From NCBI RefSeq assembly GCF_024721175.1, contig NZ_CP099399.1:620001-684000 (forward strand): a stretch of DNA of 64,000 bases. Direction: 5' to 3'. Shown in pieces: positions 27,216-35,697 of this stretch. The notes under the pieces were generated by a model. That model made no database searches, was not told the origin of the DNA, and was given only the letters and a program-made list of their open reading frames with translations. The translations under genes were made by a program, and so were the position numbers. Position 1 is the stretch's first letter. Each line of letters begins with the position of its first letter. The DNA comes from Rhizobium sp. Pop5 (GTDB taxonomy: Bacteria > Pseudomonadota > Alphaproteobacteria > Rhizobiales > Rhizobiaceae).

Positions 27216-27273
27216 TAGCTCTCACCTGGGAAGGGCTTTGCCGTGCGCAGGCGATCTCAGGAGGAGAAATAGC

Positions 27274-29052
27274 ATGTATAAGGCGCCCGTCGAGGAAATC
27301 GCGTTCACATTGAAGTACGTAGCCGGCATGAGCGAGGCGATTTCAGAAGGGCTTCTCGGTGATCTCGGCGAGGATTTGGTCGACGCCATCCTGGCCGAGG
27401 CGGGACGTTTTGCCACAGAGGAAGTGGCGCCCCTCGCCGAAATCGGCGACTGTCAGGGCGCCCGTCTGGCCAATGACGAGGTCAGGCTGCCAGATGGCTG
27501 GCGTGATCTCTATCGAAACTGGATCGCCGGCGGCTGGAACGGCCTGACCGCGCCGGAAGCATTCGGCGGCCAGGGCCTGCCGCATATGCTGAACGTTGCG
27601 GCCCTCGAAATGTGGAATTCCGGCTCCATGGCCTTCGCGCTCGCCCCGACCCTGACGATGGGCGCCATCGAGGCCGTCAGCGCCCATGGCAGCGACGCGC
27701 TGAAGGCCCAATATCTGGAGAAGATGGTGTCCGGCGAATGGACCGGCACCATGAACCTGACGGAACCGCATGCCGGCTCCGATCTCGGCGTCCTGAGGGC
27801 CCGCGCCGAGCGCCGCGTCGACGGCAGCTACCGCATCTTTGGCCAGAAGATCTTCATCACCTGGGGCGAACATGACGCCGCCGAGAATATCATCCATCTG
27901 GTGCTGGCTCGCCTCCCGGACGCGCCGGCCGGCACACGCGGCATCTCGCTCTTTCTCGTGCCGAAATTCCTGGTGAATGACGACGGCTCGCTTGGATCCC
28001 GCAACGATCTCTTCTGCCATTCGCTGGAGCACAAGCTCGGCATCCACGGCTCGCCGACCTGCACGATGATCTATGGCGACGGCAAGTTCGGCGACGAGAA
28101 GGGGGCCATCGGCTGGCTGGTTGGCGAGGAGAATAAGGGGCTCGCCTGCATGTTCACGATGATGAACAATGCCCGCCTTGCCGTCGGCATGCAGGGTGTG
28201 GCGATCTCCGAGGCCGCCACCCAGAAGGCGCTCGCCTATGCCAGGGAACGCACGCAGGGCAGGGCGCCCGGCTGGAGCGGCGCCGGCATGAGCCCGATCG
28301 TCGAACATCCCGACGTTGCCCGCATGCTGCTGACCATGAAAGCACTGACGCAAGGGGCACGCGCCATCTCCTATGCCTGCGCTCATGCGATCGACATGTC
28401 CCACCGCGCAGGCGGCGATCGCCGGCACTGGCAGGAGCGCGCCGCCCTGTTGACGCCGATTGCCAAGTCATTCTCGACCGATGCCGGCGTCGACGTCGCC
28501 TCCCTCGGCATTCAGGTGCATGGCGGCATGGGTTTCATTGAGGAGACGGGTGCCGCGCGTTATCTCCGCGACGCCCGCATCGCCCCGATCTATGAGGGCA
28601 CAAACGGCATCCAGGCGATCGATCTCGTCACCCGCAAGCTGCCGCTCTCAGGTGGCGGTCAGGTCAAGGGCTTCATCGCAGAACTCACAGAGATCGCCGG
28701 CGCTGTCCGCAACTCCAATTTGCCCGGTTTCGGTGAAGCCGCCGCCAGGCTCGACGCCGCTATCGCCGACCTCGACGAGGCGACCGCCTGGCTCTTGAAG
28801 ATGCTTGCTGATGACAAGGCCGCCGAGGTGCTCTCGGGCGCAACGCCCTATCAGCGCCTGTTCGGACTCGTGCTCACCGGCTCTTATCTCGCCAAGGGCG
28901 CTCTCGCCGAGAGCAACGACGGCGGAGGCGTAAACCGCATCGCGCTCTGCCGCTTCACAGCCGAAAACCTGCTTGCCGAGACCGCAGCCCTTCGCGACCG
29001 CGTGGTCAATGGCGCGGCAAGCCTCGCCGCCGCCCGCATCCTGCTTGCCTGA
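27274..29052 (+). CDS. acyl-CoA dehydrogenase (long form)
   Basis: The 592-residue flavoenzyme is longer than classical acyl-CoA dehydrogenases (about 380) and matches the long family with an extra C-terminal domain (including DmdC- and AidB-related forms). It has WTGTMNLTEPHAGSDLG near residue 152, the FAD/substrate loop GQKIFITWGEHD near 190, and the catalytic Glu in APIYEGTNGIQAID (Glu441). It oxidises an acyl-CoA at the alpha-beta bond. The chain length or type of substrate cannot be assigned. The start is ATG 27274 after the strong AGGAGGAG. The crotonase gene follows nine bases later, so the pair catalyses consecutive beta-oxidation steps. Confidence 0.93.
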   Translation: MYKAPVEEIAFTLKYVAGMSEAISEGLLGDLGEDLVDAILAEAGRFATEEVAPLAEIGDCQGARLANDEVRLPDGWRDLYRNWIAGGWNGLTAPEAFGGQGLPHMLNVAALEMWNSGSMAFALAPTLTMGAIEAVSAHGSDALKAQYLEKMVSGEWTGTMNLTEPHAGSDLGVLRARAERRVDGSYRIFGQKIFITWGEHDAAENIIHLVLARLPDAPAGTRGISLFLVPKFLVNDDGSLGSRNDLFCHSLEHKLGIHGSPTCTMIYGDGKFGDEKGAIGWLVGEENKGLACMFTMMNNARLAVGMQGVAISEAATQKALAYARERTQGRAPGWSGAGMSPIVEHPDVARMLLTMKALTQGARAISYACAHAIDMSHRAGGDRRHWQERAALLTPIAKSFSTDAGVDVASLGIQVHGGMGFIEETGAARYLRDARIAPIYEGTNGIQAIDLVTRKLPLSGGGQVKGFIAELTEIAGAVRNSNLPGFGEAAARLDAAIADLDEATAWLLKMLADDKAAEVLSGATPYQRLFGLVLTGSYLAKGALAESNDGGGVNRIALCRFTAENLLAETAALRDRVVNGAASLAAARILLA

Positions 29053-29061
29053 GGAAACCAC

Positions 29062-29817
29062 ATGACCGATCATATCATCGTCGAGCAGCCTTCCGCCCAT
29101 CCCGGCGTCCAGCTCATCCGGTTCAATCGGCCGGAAAAGAAGAATGCCATCACCCGCGCCATGTACCGCACCATGGCCGATGCGCTGAATGCGGCCAATG
29201 CCGATCCGGGCATCCGCGCCACCGCTTTGCTCGGCACCGAAGGCTGCTTTTCGGCAGGCAACGACATGAACGATTTTCTGGCTGCGGCAATGGGTGGCCG
29301 CGGCCTGGAGCAGGAAATCCTCGATTTCCTCTACGCGTTGGTGAATGCCGAGAAACCCGTCGTCTCCGGCGTCGACGGACTGGCGATCGGTATCGGCACG
29401 ACGATCCATCTCCATTGCGACCTGACCATCGCTTCCAGCCGCAGCCAGTTCCGCACACCTTTCGTCGATCTGGCGCTGGTGCCGGAGGCAGGTTCCAGCC
29501 TTGTCGCGCCGCGCCTGATGGGCCATCAGCGCGCCTTCGCGCTGCTGGCGGCCGGGGAGGGCTTCTCGGCCGCCGAGGCTAAGGACGCCGGTCTCATCTG
29601 GAAGGTGGTCGAAACCGGTGAGGTCGATGCCGTGACGCTGACGACCGCCGCCCGGCTCGCCGCCAAGCCGCCGGAAGCGCTGCGTATCGCCCGCGATCTC
29701 GTCCGCGGCGACAGGGACGAGATCATCACTCGGATCGACGAAGAGGCCCGCCATTTCTCCGCACGTCTGAAAAGCGCGGAGGCCCGGGCCGCCTTCGAAG
29801 CCTTCATGCGCCGCTAA
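29062..29817 (+). CDS. enoyl-CoA hydratase/isomerase (crotonase family)
   Basis: The 251-residue protein has the crotonase fold: RFNRPEKKNAITRAMYRTM near residue 17, the oxyanion-hole segment GCFSAGNDMNDFLAA near 63, and DGLAIGIGTTIHLHCDLTIA near 106 with FVDLALVPEAGSS near 133. A classical hydratase needs two Glu residues; the first position here reads as a Gly/Ile-rich stretch, and only the later Glu (LVPEAGSS) is clear. It may therefore be an isomerase or a variant hydratase. It overlaps nothing and follows the acyl-CoA dehydrogenase gene closely, so it is very likely its operon partner. Confidence 0.9.
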   Translation: MTDHIIVEQPSAHPGVQLIRFNRPEKKNAITRAMYRTMADALNAANADPGIRATALLGTEGCFSAGNDMNDFLAAAMGGRGLEQEILDFLYALVNAEKPVVSGVDGLAIGIGTTIHLHCDLTIASSRSQFRTPFVDLALVPEAGSSLVAPRLMGHQRAFALLAAGEGFSAAEAKDAGLIWKVVETGEVDAVTLTTAARLAAKPPEALRIARDLVRGDRDEIITRIDEEARHFSARLKSAEARAAFEAFMRR

Positions 29818-29851
29818 ACCGCTTCACACTTCTGCTAGAACTGCTTTAGAC
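29816..29851. repeat. rhizobial short intergenic repeat, family A copy 2
   Basis: On the complement it reads AAGCAGTTCTAGCAGAAGTG followed by TGAAGCGGTTT and matches the element at 4006-4039. It begins inside the crotonase stop codon and overlaps the end of the convergent metallo-beta-lactamase-fold gene, filling the gap between the two. Confidence 0.55.
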
Positions 29852-30850
29852 CGCCGGCACATCGAAGACCTCGCCGGCCCTGAGCGGCCGGAACCGATCC
29901 GGGGAAATATCATGCTTGCTCATGGCGTCTTGCAATGCCCTCGTCGGCGTGTCGACCGCTTCGTTTGTCAGTTGGAACGTTGCGAAGTGATGCCCCGCCA
30001 CATAGGCGGCATTCGCGAGCTTCATTCCGATCACCGCCTCCTGCGGATTCTGGTGCTGCCCTTGCATGAACCATCGCGGCTCATAGGCGCCGAAGGGTAA
30101 AATGGCCAGGCGAAAGCCGCCATGCTTCTGCTGTGCCGCTTTGTAATTGATGCCGCGATGAAAGCCCGTATCGCCGACATGATAGACCTTTCCGGCCGGG
30201 GTCGACAAAACGAACGATGCCCAGAGCGCCATGCGGCGATCGGTGCCGCCGCGGGCGGACCAATGATGTGCAGGCTCCGCATCGATGCTTATTCCTGCGT
30301 GAGAGATGCGCTCGCCCCAGTCCATCGCTGTCGTCTGCAGATCCGGCGCGGCGCGGCGGATGATCGTGTCGTTGCCGAGCGGCGTCACCACGCGCGGCCG
30401 ATGCTTCGCATGCAACCGTTTCAGTGTTGCGATATCGAGATGATCATAATGATTGTGTGATACCAGCACGAGATCGATCGGTGGCAGATCATGAAACGCG
30501 ATGCCCGGTTGGACGACGCGCCTGGGCCCGGCAAAGCTGAACGGGCTGGCGCGCTCGGACCACACCGGGTCGGTGAGGATGTTGAGCCCGGCGACCTGCA
30601 CCAGCATGGTCGCATGCCCAACCATGGTCACCCGCAGATCCCCGCCGTCGACACGTGGATCCGGCTTGACCGCCGCATATGGGCTTGGGACCGAGCGCGG
30701 CCAAGGCTCACGGCCACCACCGAATTGCCACCGCAGCAAATCACGGAAACCAAGGGGCTCAATACCGCCGGGATTGAAGAAGTATGTGCCGTCGAAGTGA
30801 TCAGACACCGGTCCGGTATAGTAGGGATTGCGTCTTTTGGTCTTGCGCAT
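29846..30850 (-). CDS. metallo-beta-lactamase-fold hydrolase (NAPE-PLD/UlaG-like)
   Basis: The 334-residue protein has an Arg/Lys-rich N-terminus, then the MBL-fold metal motif VLVSHNHYDHLD near residue 132 (HxHxDH), the later ligand region GDTGFHRG near 227, and GAYEPRWFMQGQHQNPQEA near 252. These fit the branch that includes N-acyl-phosphatidylethanolamine-hydrolysing phospholipase D and related lipid or cyclic-phosphate hydrolases. The substrate is unknown. It is 82 bases downstream of the SDR gene on the same strand. No signal peptide is clear. Confidence 0.88.
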   Translation of the reverse strand: MRKTKRRNPYYTGPVSDHFDGTYFFNPGGIEPLGFRDLLRWQFGGGREPWPRSVPSPYAAVKPDPRVDGGDLRVTMVGHATMLVQVAGLNILTDPVWSERASPFSFAGPRRVVQPGIAFHDLPPIDLVLVSHNHYDHLDIATLKRLHAKHRPRVVTPLGNDTIIRRAAPDLQTTAMDWGERISHAGISIDAEPAHHWSARGGTDRRMALWASFVLSTPAGKVYHVGDTGFHRGINYKAAQQKHGGFRLAILPFGAYEPRWFMQGQHQNPQEAVIGMKLANAAYVAGHHFATFQLTNEAVDTPTRALQDAMSKHDISPDRFRPLRAGEVFDVPAV

Positions 30851-30932
30851 TCAGGATCGGTTTCCTTTGCCGAGAACAGGGTGACTTTAAGCGCGCCGGC
30901 ATTAAATCTGGATCCTGTCCTCAATTTAACGC

Positions 30933-31751
30933 TCAGACTGAGGCAGGAAACTCGTTGACCTTGCGCAGCAGGCTGTCGACCAGCCGCTCCGGGAGGTAGC
31001 GGCGAAGCGAGCGGACCTGGCGCGACTGCTTGCCGGCGGAATAGCGCAGCTTCGGTTTCTTCGCCGTTGCGGCTTTCACGACCATATCGGCGACGACCTG
31101 CGGCGCATCGCCCGTTTCCACCCACTTCCGCATCAGCGCTTCACTCCGGGCGCGCTCCGAAGCATAGACCGGAAGAGGACGGTCTGCTCGTGTCAGATTT
31201 TCCTCGAAGGATGTTCTGGTGACGCCGGGTTGGACGAGAACGACACGAATGCCGAAGTTGCGCACTTCATGATCTAGCGATTCCGAATAGCCCTCGAGCG
31301 CATGTTTGGTCGAAGCATAGAAGGCGTTGTAGGGAGCCGGAATAAGGCCGAGGATCGAACTCATATTGATGATCCGGCCGCTCTTCTGCTGACGCATGAC
31401 GGGCAGGACGGCATTGGCGACGCGCGCCACGCCGAAGACGTTCACGTCGAAAAGCCGCTGGGCCTGCGTGATGGAGGATTCTTCCGCGCCGCCGATAAGG
31501 CCGATGCCGGCATTGTTGACGACAAGGTCGAGGCGGCCGGTTTGCCGGACGATCTCCGCAACGGCCGCCTGCACCGAGGCTTCCTCGGCCACATCACAGA
31601 TCAACATTGTTATGCCAGGCCTGTTGGCAACTGGTTTGCGGCTGGTCCCGAACACGCGGTAGCCGGCCTTTACCAGAGATTCAGCCGTCGCAAGTCCGAT
31701 GCCTGAGGACGCGCCGGTGACCAGTGCAACGTTTCTGCTTTTATCGATCAT
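30933..31751 (-). CDS. short-chain dehydrogenase/reductase
   Basis: The 272-residue SDR has the NAD(P)-binding VTGASSGIGLATAESL motif near residue 11, VVNNAGIGL near 83, the catalytic Ser near 133, and YNAFYASTKHALEGY (the YxxxK pair) near 147. The C-terminal 40 residues are Arg-rich, longer than in small SDRs, as in the classical extended C-type. ATG 31751 is preferred; an in-frame ATG at 31778 would add nine residues and enter the regulatory region. It is divergent from an HxlR regulator and shares its operator, so it is the likely target of that regulator. Confidence 0.9.
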   Translation of the reverse strand: MIDKSRNVALVTGASSGIGLATAESLVKAGYRVFGTSRKPVANRPGITMLICDVAEEASVQAAVAEIVRQTGRLDLVVNNAGIGLIGGAEESSITQAQRLFDVNVFGVARVANAVLPVMRQQKSGRIINMSSILGLIPAPYNAFYASTKHALEGYSESLDHEVRNFGIRVVLVQPGVTRTSFEENLTRADRPLPVYASERARSEALMRKWVETGDAPQVVADMVVKAATAKKPKLRYSAGKQSRQVRSLRRYLPERLVDSLLRKVNEFPASV

Positions 31752-31796
31752 TTTGTCAGCTTTCAAGGTGTGGATCATTGTCGGCTGATCTGTTAC

Positions 31797-31831
31797 TATC
31801 TTTTCGATATCGTGTCACTATCGAAAAGATA
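31797..31831. promoter_or_regulatory. 13-base-pair inverted-repeat operator between SDR and HxlR genes
   Basis: TATCTTTTCGATA (31797-31809) and TATCGAAAAGATA (31819-31831) are a perfect inverted repeat with a 9-base spacer, so the centres are about two helical turns apart. It lies between the two divergent start codons, and its right arm ends four bases before ATG 31836. Dimeric winged-helix HxlR proteins bind such sites, so autoregulation and SDR control are the simplest reading. Confidence 0.75.
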
Positions 31832-31835
31832 CTGA

Positions 31836-32285
31836 ATGAAAAATAATCCGATTCCGCAGTGCCCGGTCGCCCGCGGCCTTCAGTCCGTCGGCGATGCGTG
31901 GAGCATTCTCGTCTTGCGGGACGCCCATACGGGCCTCACCCGCTTCGACCAGTTCAGGAAGAGTCTTGGCATCGTGCCGACCATGCTGACGAAACGCCTC
32001 AAGGCGCTGACGGATGACGGCCTGCTGGAGAAGCGCCTCTATTCCGAACGGCCGCCCCGAGAAGAGTATGTCCTCACGGAAGCAGGTCGCGACTTTCTGC
32101 CTGTGCTCATGATGATCGGGGCGTGGGCGCACCGCCATTGCGATGGAGAACTCGCCCGCTATATCGACGTCGAGTCAGGATCGGAGATCGAGCCGATCGC
32201 AATCGATGCCATCACGGGTGCAAAGCTCGGAACGCGGGCAATGCGGCTGAGTTTGCGCGGGGAAAGCGAGCCGGGCGATCGATAA
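31836..32285 (+). CDS. HxlR family transcriptional regulator
   Basis: The 149-residue protein has the HxlR winged helix-turn-helix: NPIPQCPVARGLQSVGDAWS at the N-terminus, then TRFDQFRKSLGIVPTMLTKR and a wing near ERPPREEYVLTEAG. Cys9 is at the position used for redox or electrophile sensing in HxlR proteins such as YodB. The C-terminal 50 residues extend beyond the usual 110-120 length and may add a sensory part. It is transcribed away from the SDR gene with a shared operator. The inducing signal is unknown; quinone or aldehyde stress is plausible because the partner is an SDR. Confidence 0.93.
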   Translation: MKNNPIPQCPVARGLQSVGDAWSILVLRDAHTGLTRFDQFRKSLGIVPTMLTKRLKALTDDGLLEKRLYSERPPREEYVLTEAGRDFLPVLMMIGAWAHRHCDGELARYIDVESGSEIEPIAIDAITGAKLGTRAMRLSLRGESEPGDR

Positions 32286-32349
32286 GATGTTCCGACGCTC
32301 TGGATATCGCGATCGCAGCGGCCGCGAAAAGTGAGCCGACGCCGGAGGT

Positions 32350-33600
32350 CTATTTCTCCAGCGTCGCCACCACCTCGACATGCGAGGTCCAAAGGAACTG
32401 GTCAATCGGCGTCACGCCGGTGATCCGGTAGCCGCCTTCGACGAGGATCGCCAGATCCCGCGCCAGCGTCAGGGGGTTGCAGCTCACGGCGACGATCTTC
32501 TTCACGCCTGAGCGGGCAAGCTCCTTGCACTGGAACTCCGCGCCGGCGCGCGGCGGGTCGAAGACGACGGCATCAAAAGGCTTGAGCTCCTGCGTCATCA
32601 GGGGACGGCGGAAGAGGTCGCGCTTTTCGACGCTGACGGGTTTCAGCCCCTGTGTGTTGCGTGCGGCGTGGTCGAGTGCCGCGAGCGCCTTTGCCTCGGC
32701 CTCGACGGCATGCACCCGGCCGATCCGCGCCAGCCGCAGTGAAAACGTGCCGGCGCCTGCGAAAAGATCGGCGATCCGCTTCGCTTTGCCGACATGGGCA
32801 AGCACGAGCTCTGCCATTGCCTCTTCCGCCGGCTTCGTCGCCTGGGCGAAGCTGCCGGGCGGTGGCGATACTGGAACGCCGCCGAAATCGATGAGCGGCT
32901 TCGACGGCTCGACGAGGATTTCGCCATTGAGCGTTACACGGGCGATACCACGCAGACCGAGCACGGTCTCGACTGCCTTACGCCGTTGCGGGTCAGAGAG
33001 CTTTTTCACGTCGTCAACCGCGACATCGAGGCCGGAAAGCGTTTCAAGCACGGCGACTCGGAAGGGCTCGGCGCTGGTCGCAAGCGAAGCGGCGATCGCC
33101 TTGATCGCCGGCAGCCGGGCGATGATCCCCGCCGAGGAGATCGGACATTCCTCGATCGCAACGATATGATGGCTTTCGGCCTGGTTGAACCCGATCAGCA
33201 TATCCTTTTCGGTCCTGCGCGCGGCAAAGACCACACGCCGGCGTTCGCCCGGCCGGGCCGGAACGATCTCGCCGACATCAGGTGTCAGCCCCTTGGATTT
33301 CAGCGCATCGATGACGAGTTGACGCTTGAAGGCGCGATAGGGGATGTCCGCCAGATGCTGCAATGTGCAGCCGCCGCAGGTGCCGTTGACACCGTCCGGG
33401 CCGAAATGCCGGCAGGCCGGCTCCTGCCGGTCGGGCGAGGGTGTCGTGATCGACATGATCGTGCCCTGGCTTTTGACGCGGGCGATCGCCACGGTTTCCC
33501 CGGGCAGGGAGAAAGGCACGTAAACCGGTCCACCGGCGCTGCTGGTGATGCCGTCGCCCTGGGCGCCGAGCTTCTCGATCGTGACGGTTTCTGTGCTCAC
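32350..33600 (-). CDS. 23S rRNA (uracil-5-)-methyltransferase family (RlmD/TrmA-like)
   Basis: The 416-residue protein has an N-terminal TRAM domain (residues about 1-60, IEKLGAQGDGI), the Fe-S cluster cysteines CRHFGPDGVNGTCGGCTLQ near 84, a SAM-binding Rossmann part (ADLFAGAGTFSLRLARIG near 270) and the catalytic cysteine in VAVSCNPLTLARDL near 373. These mark RNA m5U methyltransferases, most likely RlmD acting on 23S rRNA, though RlmC or a tRNA target cannot be excluded. The GTG start at 33600 overlaps the stop codon of the upstream TlyA gene (GTGA), indicating translational coupling. Confidence 0.92.
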   Translation of the reverse strand: MSTETVTIEKLGAQGDGITSSAGGPVYVPFSLPGETVAIARVKSQGTIMSITTPSPDRQEPACRHFGPDGVNGTCGGCTLQHLADIPYRAFKRQLVIDALKSKGLTPDVGEIVPARPGERRRVVFAARRTEKDMLIGFNQAESHHIVAIEECPISSAGIIARLPAIKAIAASLATSAEPFRVAVLETLSGLDVAVDDVKKLSDPQRRKAVETVLGLRGIARVTLNGEILVEPSKPLIDFGGVPVSPPPGSFAQATKPAEEAMAELVLAHVGKAKRIADLFAGAGTFSLRLARIGRVHAVEAEAKALAALDHAARNTQGLKPVSVEKRDLFRRPLMTQELKPFDAVVFDPPRAGAEFQCKELARSGVKKIVAVSCNPLTLARDLAILVEGGYRITGVTPIDQFLWTSHVEVVATLEK

Positions 33601-34343
33601 GGCTTCAATCCTGCCAGGAGGAATTCCTGATTGCCGTCGCCGCCGGAAATCGGGGAGGGGATGAGGCCAAGGCTTTTCCAGCCCATGTCCTCGGTGAACC
33701 AGCGCTCCAATACCGAAGCGACGGCGGGAGCGGAGGAGGGATCTTTCAGCAGCCCGCCCTTGCCGATCGCCTCACGCCCCGCCTCGAACTGCGGCTTGAC
33801 CAGCAGAACGGCAATCGCCCCTGGCCCGGCGATGTCGAGAGCCGGCGCAAGCGCAAGCTTCAGCGAGATGAAGGAAACGTCGGAAACGATGAAGGTGACG
33901 GAATGGCCGATATCCTCTGCCGCCAGGTTGCGGGCGTTAAGGCCTTCCTTGTTCGTTACACGCGGATCGGCTGATATGCGCGGATGCATTTGCCCGTGGC
34001 CGACATCGATGGCGGTGACATGCGCGGCACCCCGTTGCAGCAGCACCTCGGTGAAGCCGCCTGTGGAAGCACCGATATCGAGACAGCGGTGGCCGACGGG
34101 ATCGAGCCGGAAATGATCGAGTGCGGCGGCAAGCTTCAGCGCCGCGCGCGAGACATAGTCCTGGGCCGGATCGTCGATCTCGATATGAGCGTCCTCGCCG
34201 AAGAGCTCACCCGCCTTCGTCACCACCTGGCCACCGATCCGGACGGTGCCGCGCTGTATGGCGTCGCGGGCCCGCGAGCGGCTGGCGAAGAGGCCGCGGG
34301 AGACGAGAAGCTGGTCAAGGCGTTGGCTGGTTTGATCGGACAT
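33597..34343 (-). CDS. TlyA-family rRNA 2'-O-methyltransferase / hemolysin A
   Basis: The 248-residue protein has an N-terminal S4 RNA-binding domain (RLDQLLVSRGLFASRSRARD, about residues 7-26) and an FtsJ-like SAM methyltransferase domain with CLDIGASTGGFTEVLLQRGA near 82 and VSDVSFISLKLALAPAL near 152. In mycobacteria TlyA methylates 16S and 23S rRNA at cytidine 2'-O positions. ATG 34343 (MSDQTSQ) is chosen over the start at 34403, since the extension lacks homology. Its TGA overlaps the RlmD-like GTG. It is unclear whether this enzyme is active on both subunits. Confidence 0.93.
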   Translation of the reverse strand: MSDQTSQRLDQLLVSRGLFASRSRARDAIQRGTVRIGGQVVTKAGELFGEDAHIEIDDPAQDYVSRAALKLAAALDHFRLDPVGHRCLDIGASTGGFTEVLLQRGAAHVTAIDVGHGQMHPRISADPRVTNKEGLNARNLAAEDIGHSVTFIVSDVSFISLKLALAPALDIAGPGAIAVLLVKPQFEAGREAIGKGGLLKDPSSAPAVASVLERWFTEDMGWKSLGLIPSPISGGDGNQEFLLAGLKP

Positions 34344-34476
34344 CGGCTGTGAATGACCGGCAAAGCCGCCGGTTGCAAGTATTTTGTTCCCGAAAACCGT
34401 CATTGACCCTCAAAAGCTTTCGGCGATAATCCCTGCCGCGGCGATCGCGGGGCATGCCGCAGCACGGGGGTGTTTC

Positions 34477-35463
34477 ATGACGAAGCTCTTCACTCTTCTT
34501 GTCGCGACGGCGGCGATTGCGTCGCCCGCTTTGGCGAACGATACTCTGGCCGAGGTCAAGACCGGCGGGCTGGTCTTTGCCCAATCCGAAGATGTCAGCA
34601 TGGCGGAAGAGGATCTTTTCATCTCCGCTTCGGAAGTGCGCGTCGACTACGTGTTCGAGAATACGTCCGACAAGGATGTCGAAAGCCTGGTTGCCTTTCC
34701 GATGCCTGACATTACCGGCCGCGTGGACGGCGATACCGCCATCTCCGACTATGACAGCGATAATTTCCTGCATTTTTCCACCGTCCAGGACGGCAAGGCG
34801 ATCACCGCCAAACTGCAGCAGCGCGTGATCTCGCTCGGCATCGACGTGACCGACGAATTGGCCAAGCAAGGCATTCCTCTCCTGCCGCTCAGTCAGAAGA
34901 CCGCCGAGGCTCTCGCCAAACTTCCGCAAACCGTCCGCAAGGACTGGATCGCTCGCGGCCTTATCTACCCCATGACGGAAAACGAACTCGTGCCGCTCTG
35001 GACACTGCGCTCGACCTATTGGTGGCGCACGGTCTTTCCTGCCAAAACGAAGATCACCGTCCAGCACCGCTACAAGCCGGCCGTAGGCGGCACGGTGGCG
35101 ATCAGCTTCCTCGACAATGGCGAGCCGAAGGGCGAGCGCTTCGAGGAATATTCCCGCAAATACTGCCTGGATAGTGACTTTGTCAGGGTTGCGCAGCAGC
35201 GTTTCCGGGAGGCCGAGACAAGCGGCGCGAATTACACCGAAAGCTGGATTTCCTATGTGCTGTCGACCGGCTCGAACTGGGCAGGACCGATCAGACGCTT
35301 CCAGTTGACGATCGACAAGGGCAAGCCCGGCAGCCTTATCAGCTTCTGCGGCAGCAACGTGCAGAAGATCGGGCCGACCACCTTCCGGATGGCGGCAGAG
35401 GATTTCGATCCCGATAAGGATCTGGACATTCTGATCCTCAATCCCCCCGAAGCGCAGCCGTAA
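34477..35463 (+). CDS. DUF4424 domain-containing secreted protein
   Basis: The 328-residue protein has a signal peptide (residues 1-19, TAAIASPALAND) and a long beta-rich domain with DLFISASEVRVDYVFENTS near 42 and PMPDITGRVDGD near 75, typical of DUF4424. The C-terminal FDPDKDLDILILNPP is also family-like. It is probably periplasmic. The family has no established function. ATG 34477 follows GGGGGTG; the frame remains open to 34384 over the TlyA promoter, but that part lacks signal-peptide character. Confidence 0.85.
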   Translation: MTKLFTLLVATAAIASPALANDTLAEVKTGGLVFAQSEDVSMAEEDLFISASEVRVDYVFENTSDKDVESLVAFPMPDITGRVDGDTAISDYDSDNFLHFSTVQDGKAITAKLQQRVISLGIDVTDELAKQGIPLLPLSQKTAEALAKLPQTVRKDWIARGLIYPMTENELVPLWTLRSTYWWRTVFPAKTKITVQHRYKPAVGGTVAISFLDNGEPKGERFEEYSRKYCLDSDFVRVAQQRFREAETSGANYTESWISYVLSTGSNWAGPIRRFQLTIDKGKPGSLISFCGSNVQKIGPTTFRMAAEDFDPDKDLDILILNPPEAQP

Positions 35464-35697
35464 CTCAGCTGCGCAATAATTTAAGCTTGGCCGCTGCTGC
35501 GGTGCACAATTTAAACAAATTTAAAGTGTGCCCGCATAGGTTCGGCTCGATTGCAGCGGTTCGTTTGAACTGCTTGGCGCCATGAAGGCGCAAGCATCTC
35601 CCCGCCGATCATGTTCCCAGTTCAGGAGTTCTTGCGGTTGCGCCCTCGGCGCGACCCGCCTCTCGCCGCGTCGACTGTCGTTAGGAGAAATTCGCCG

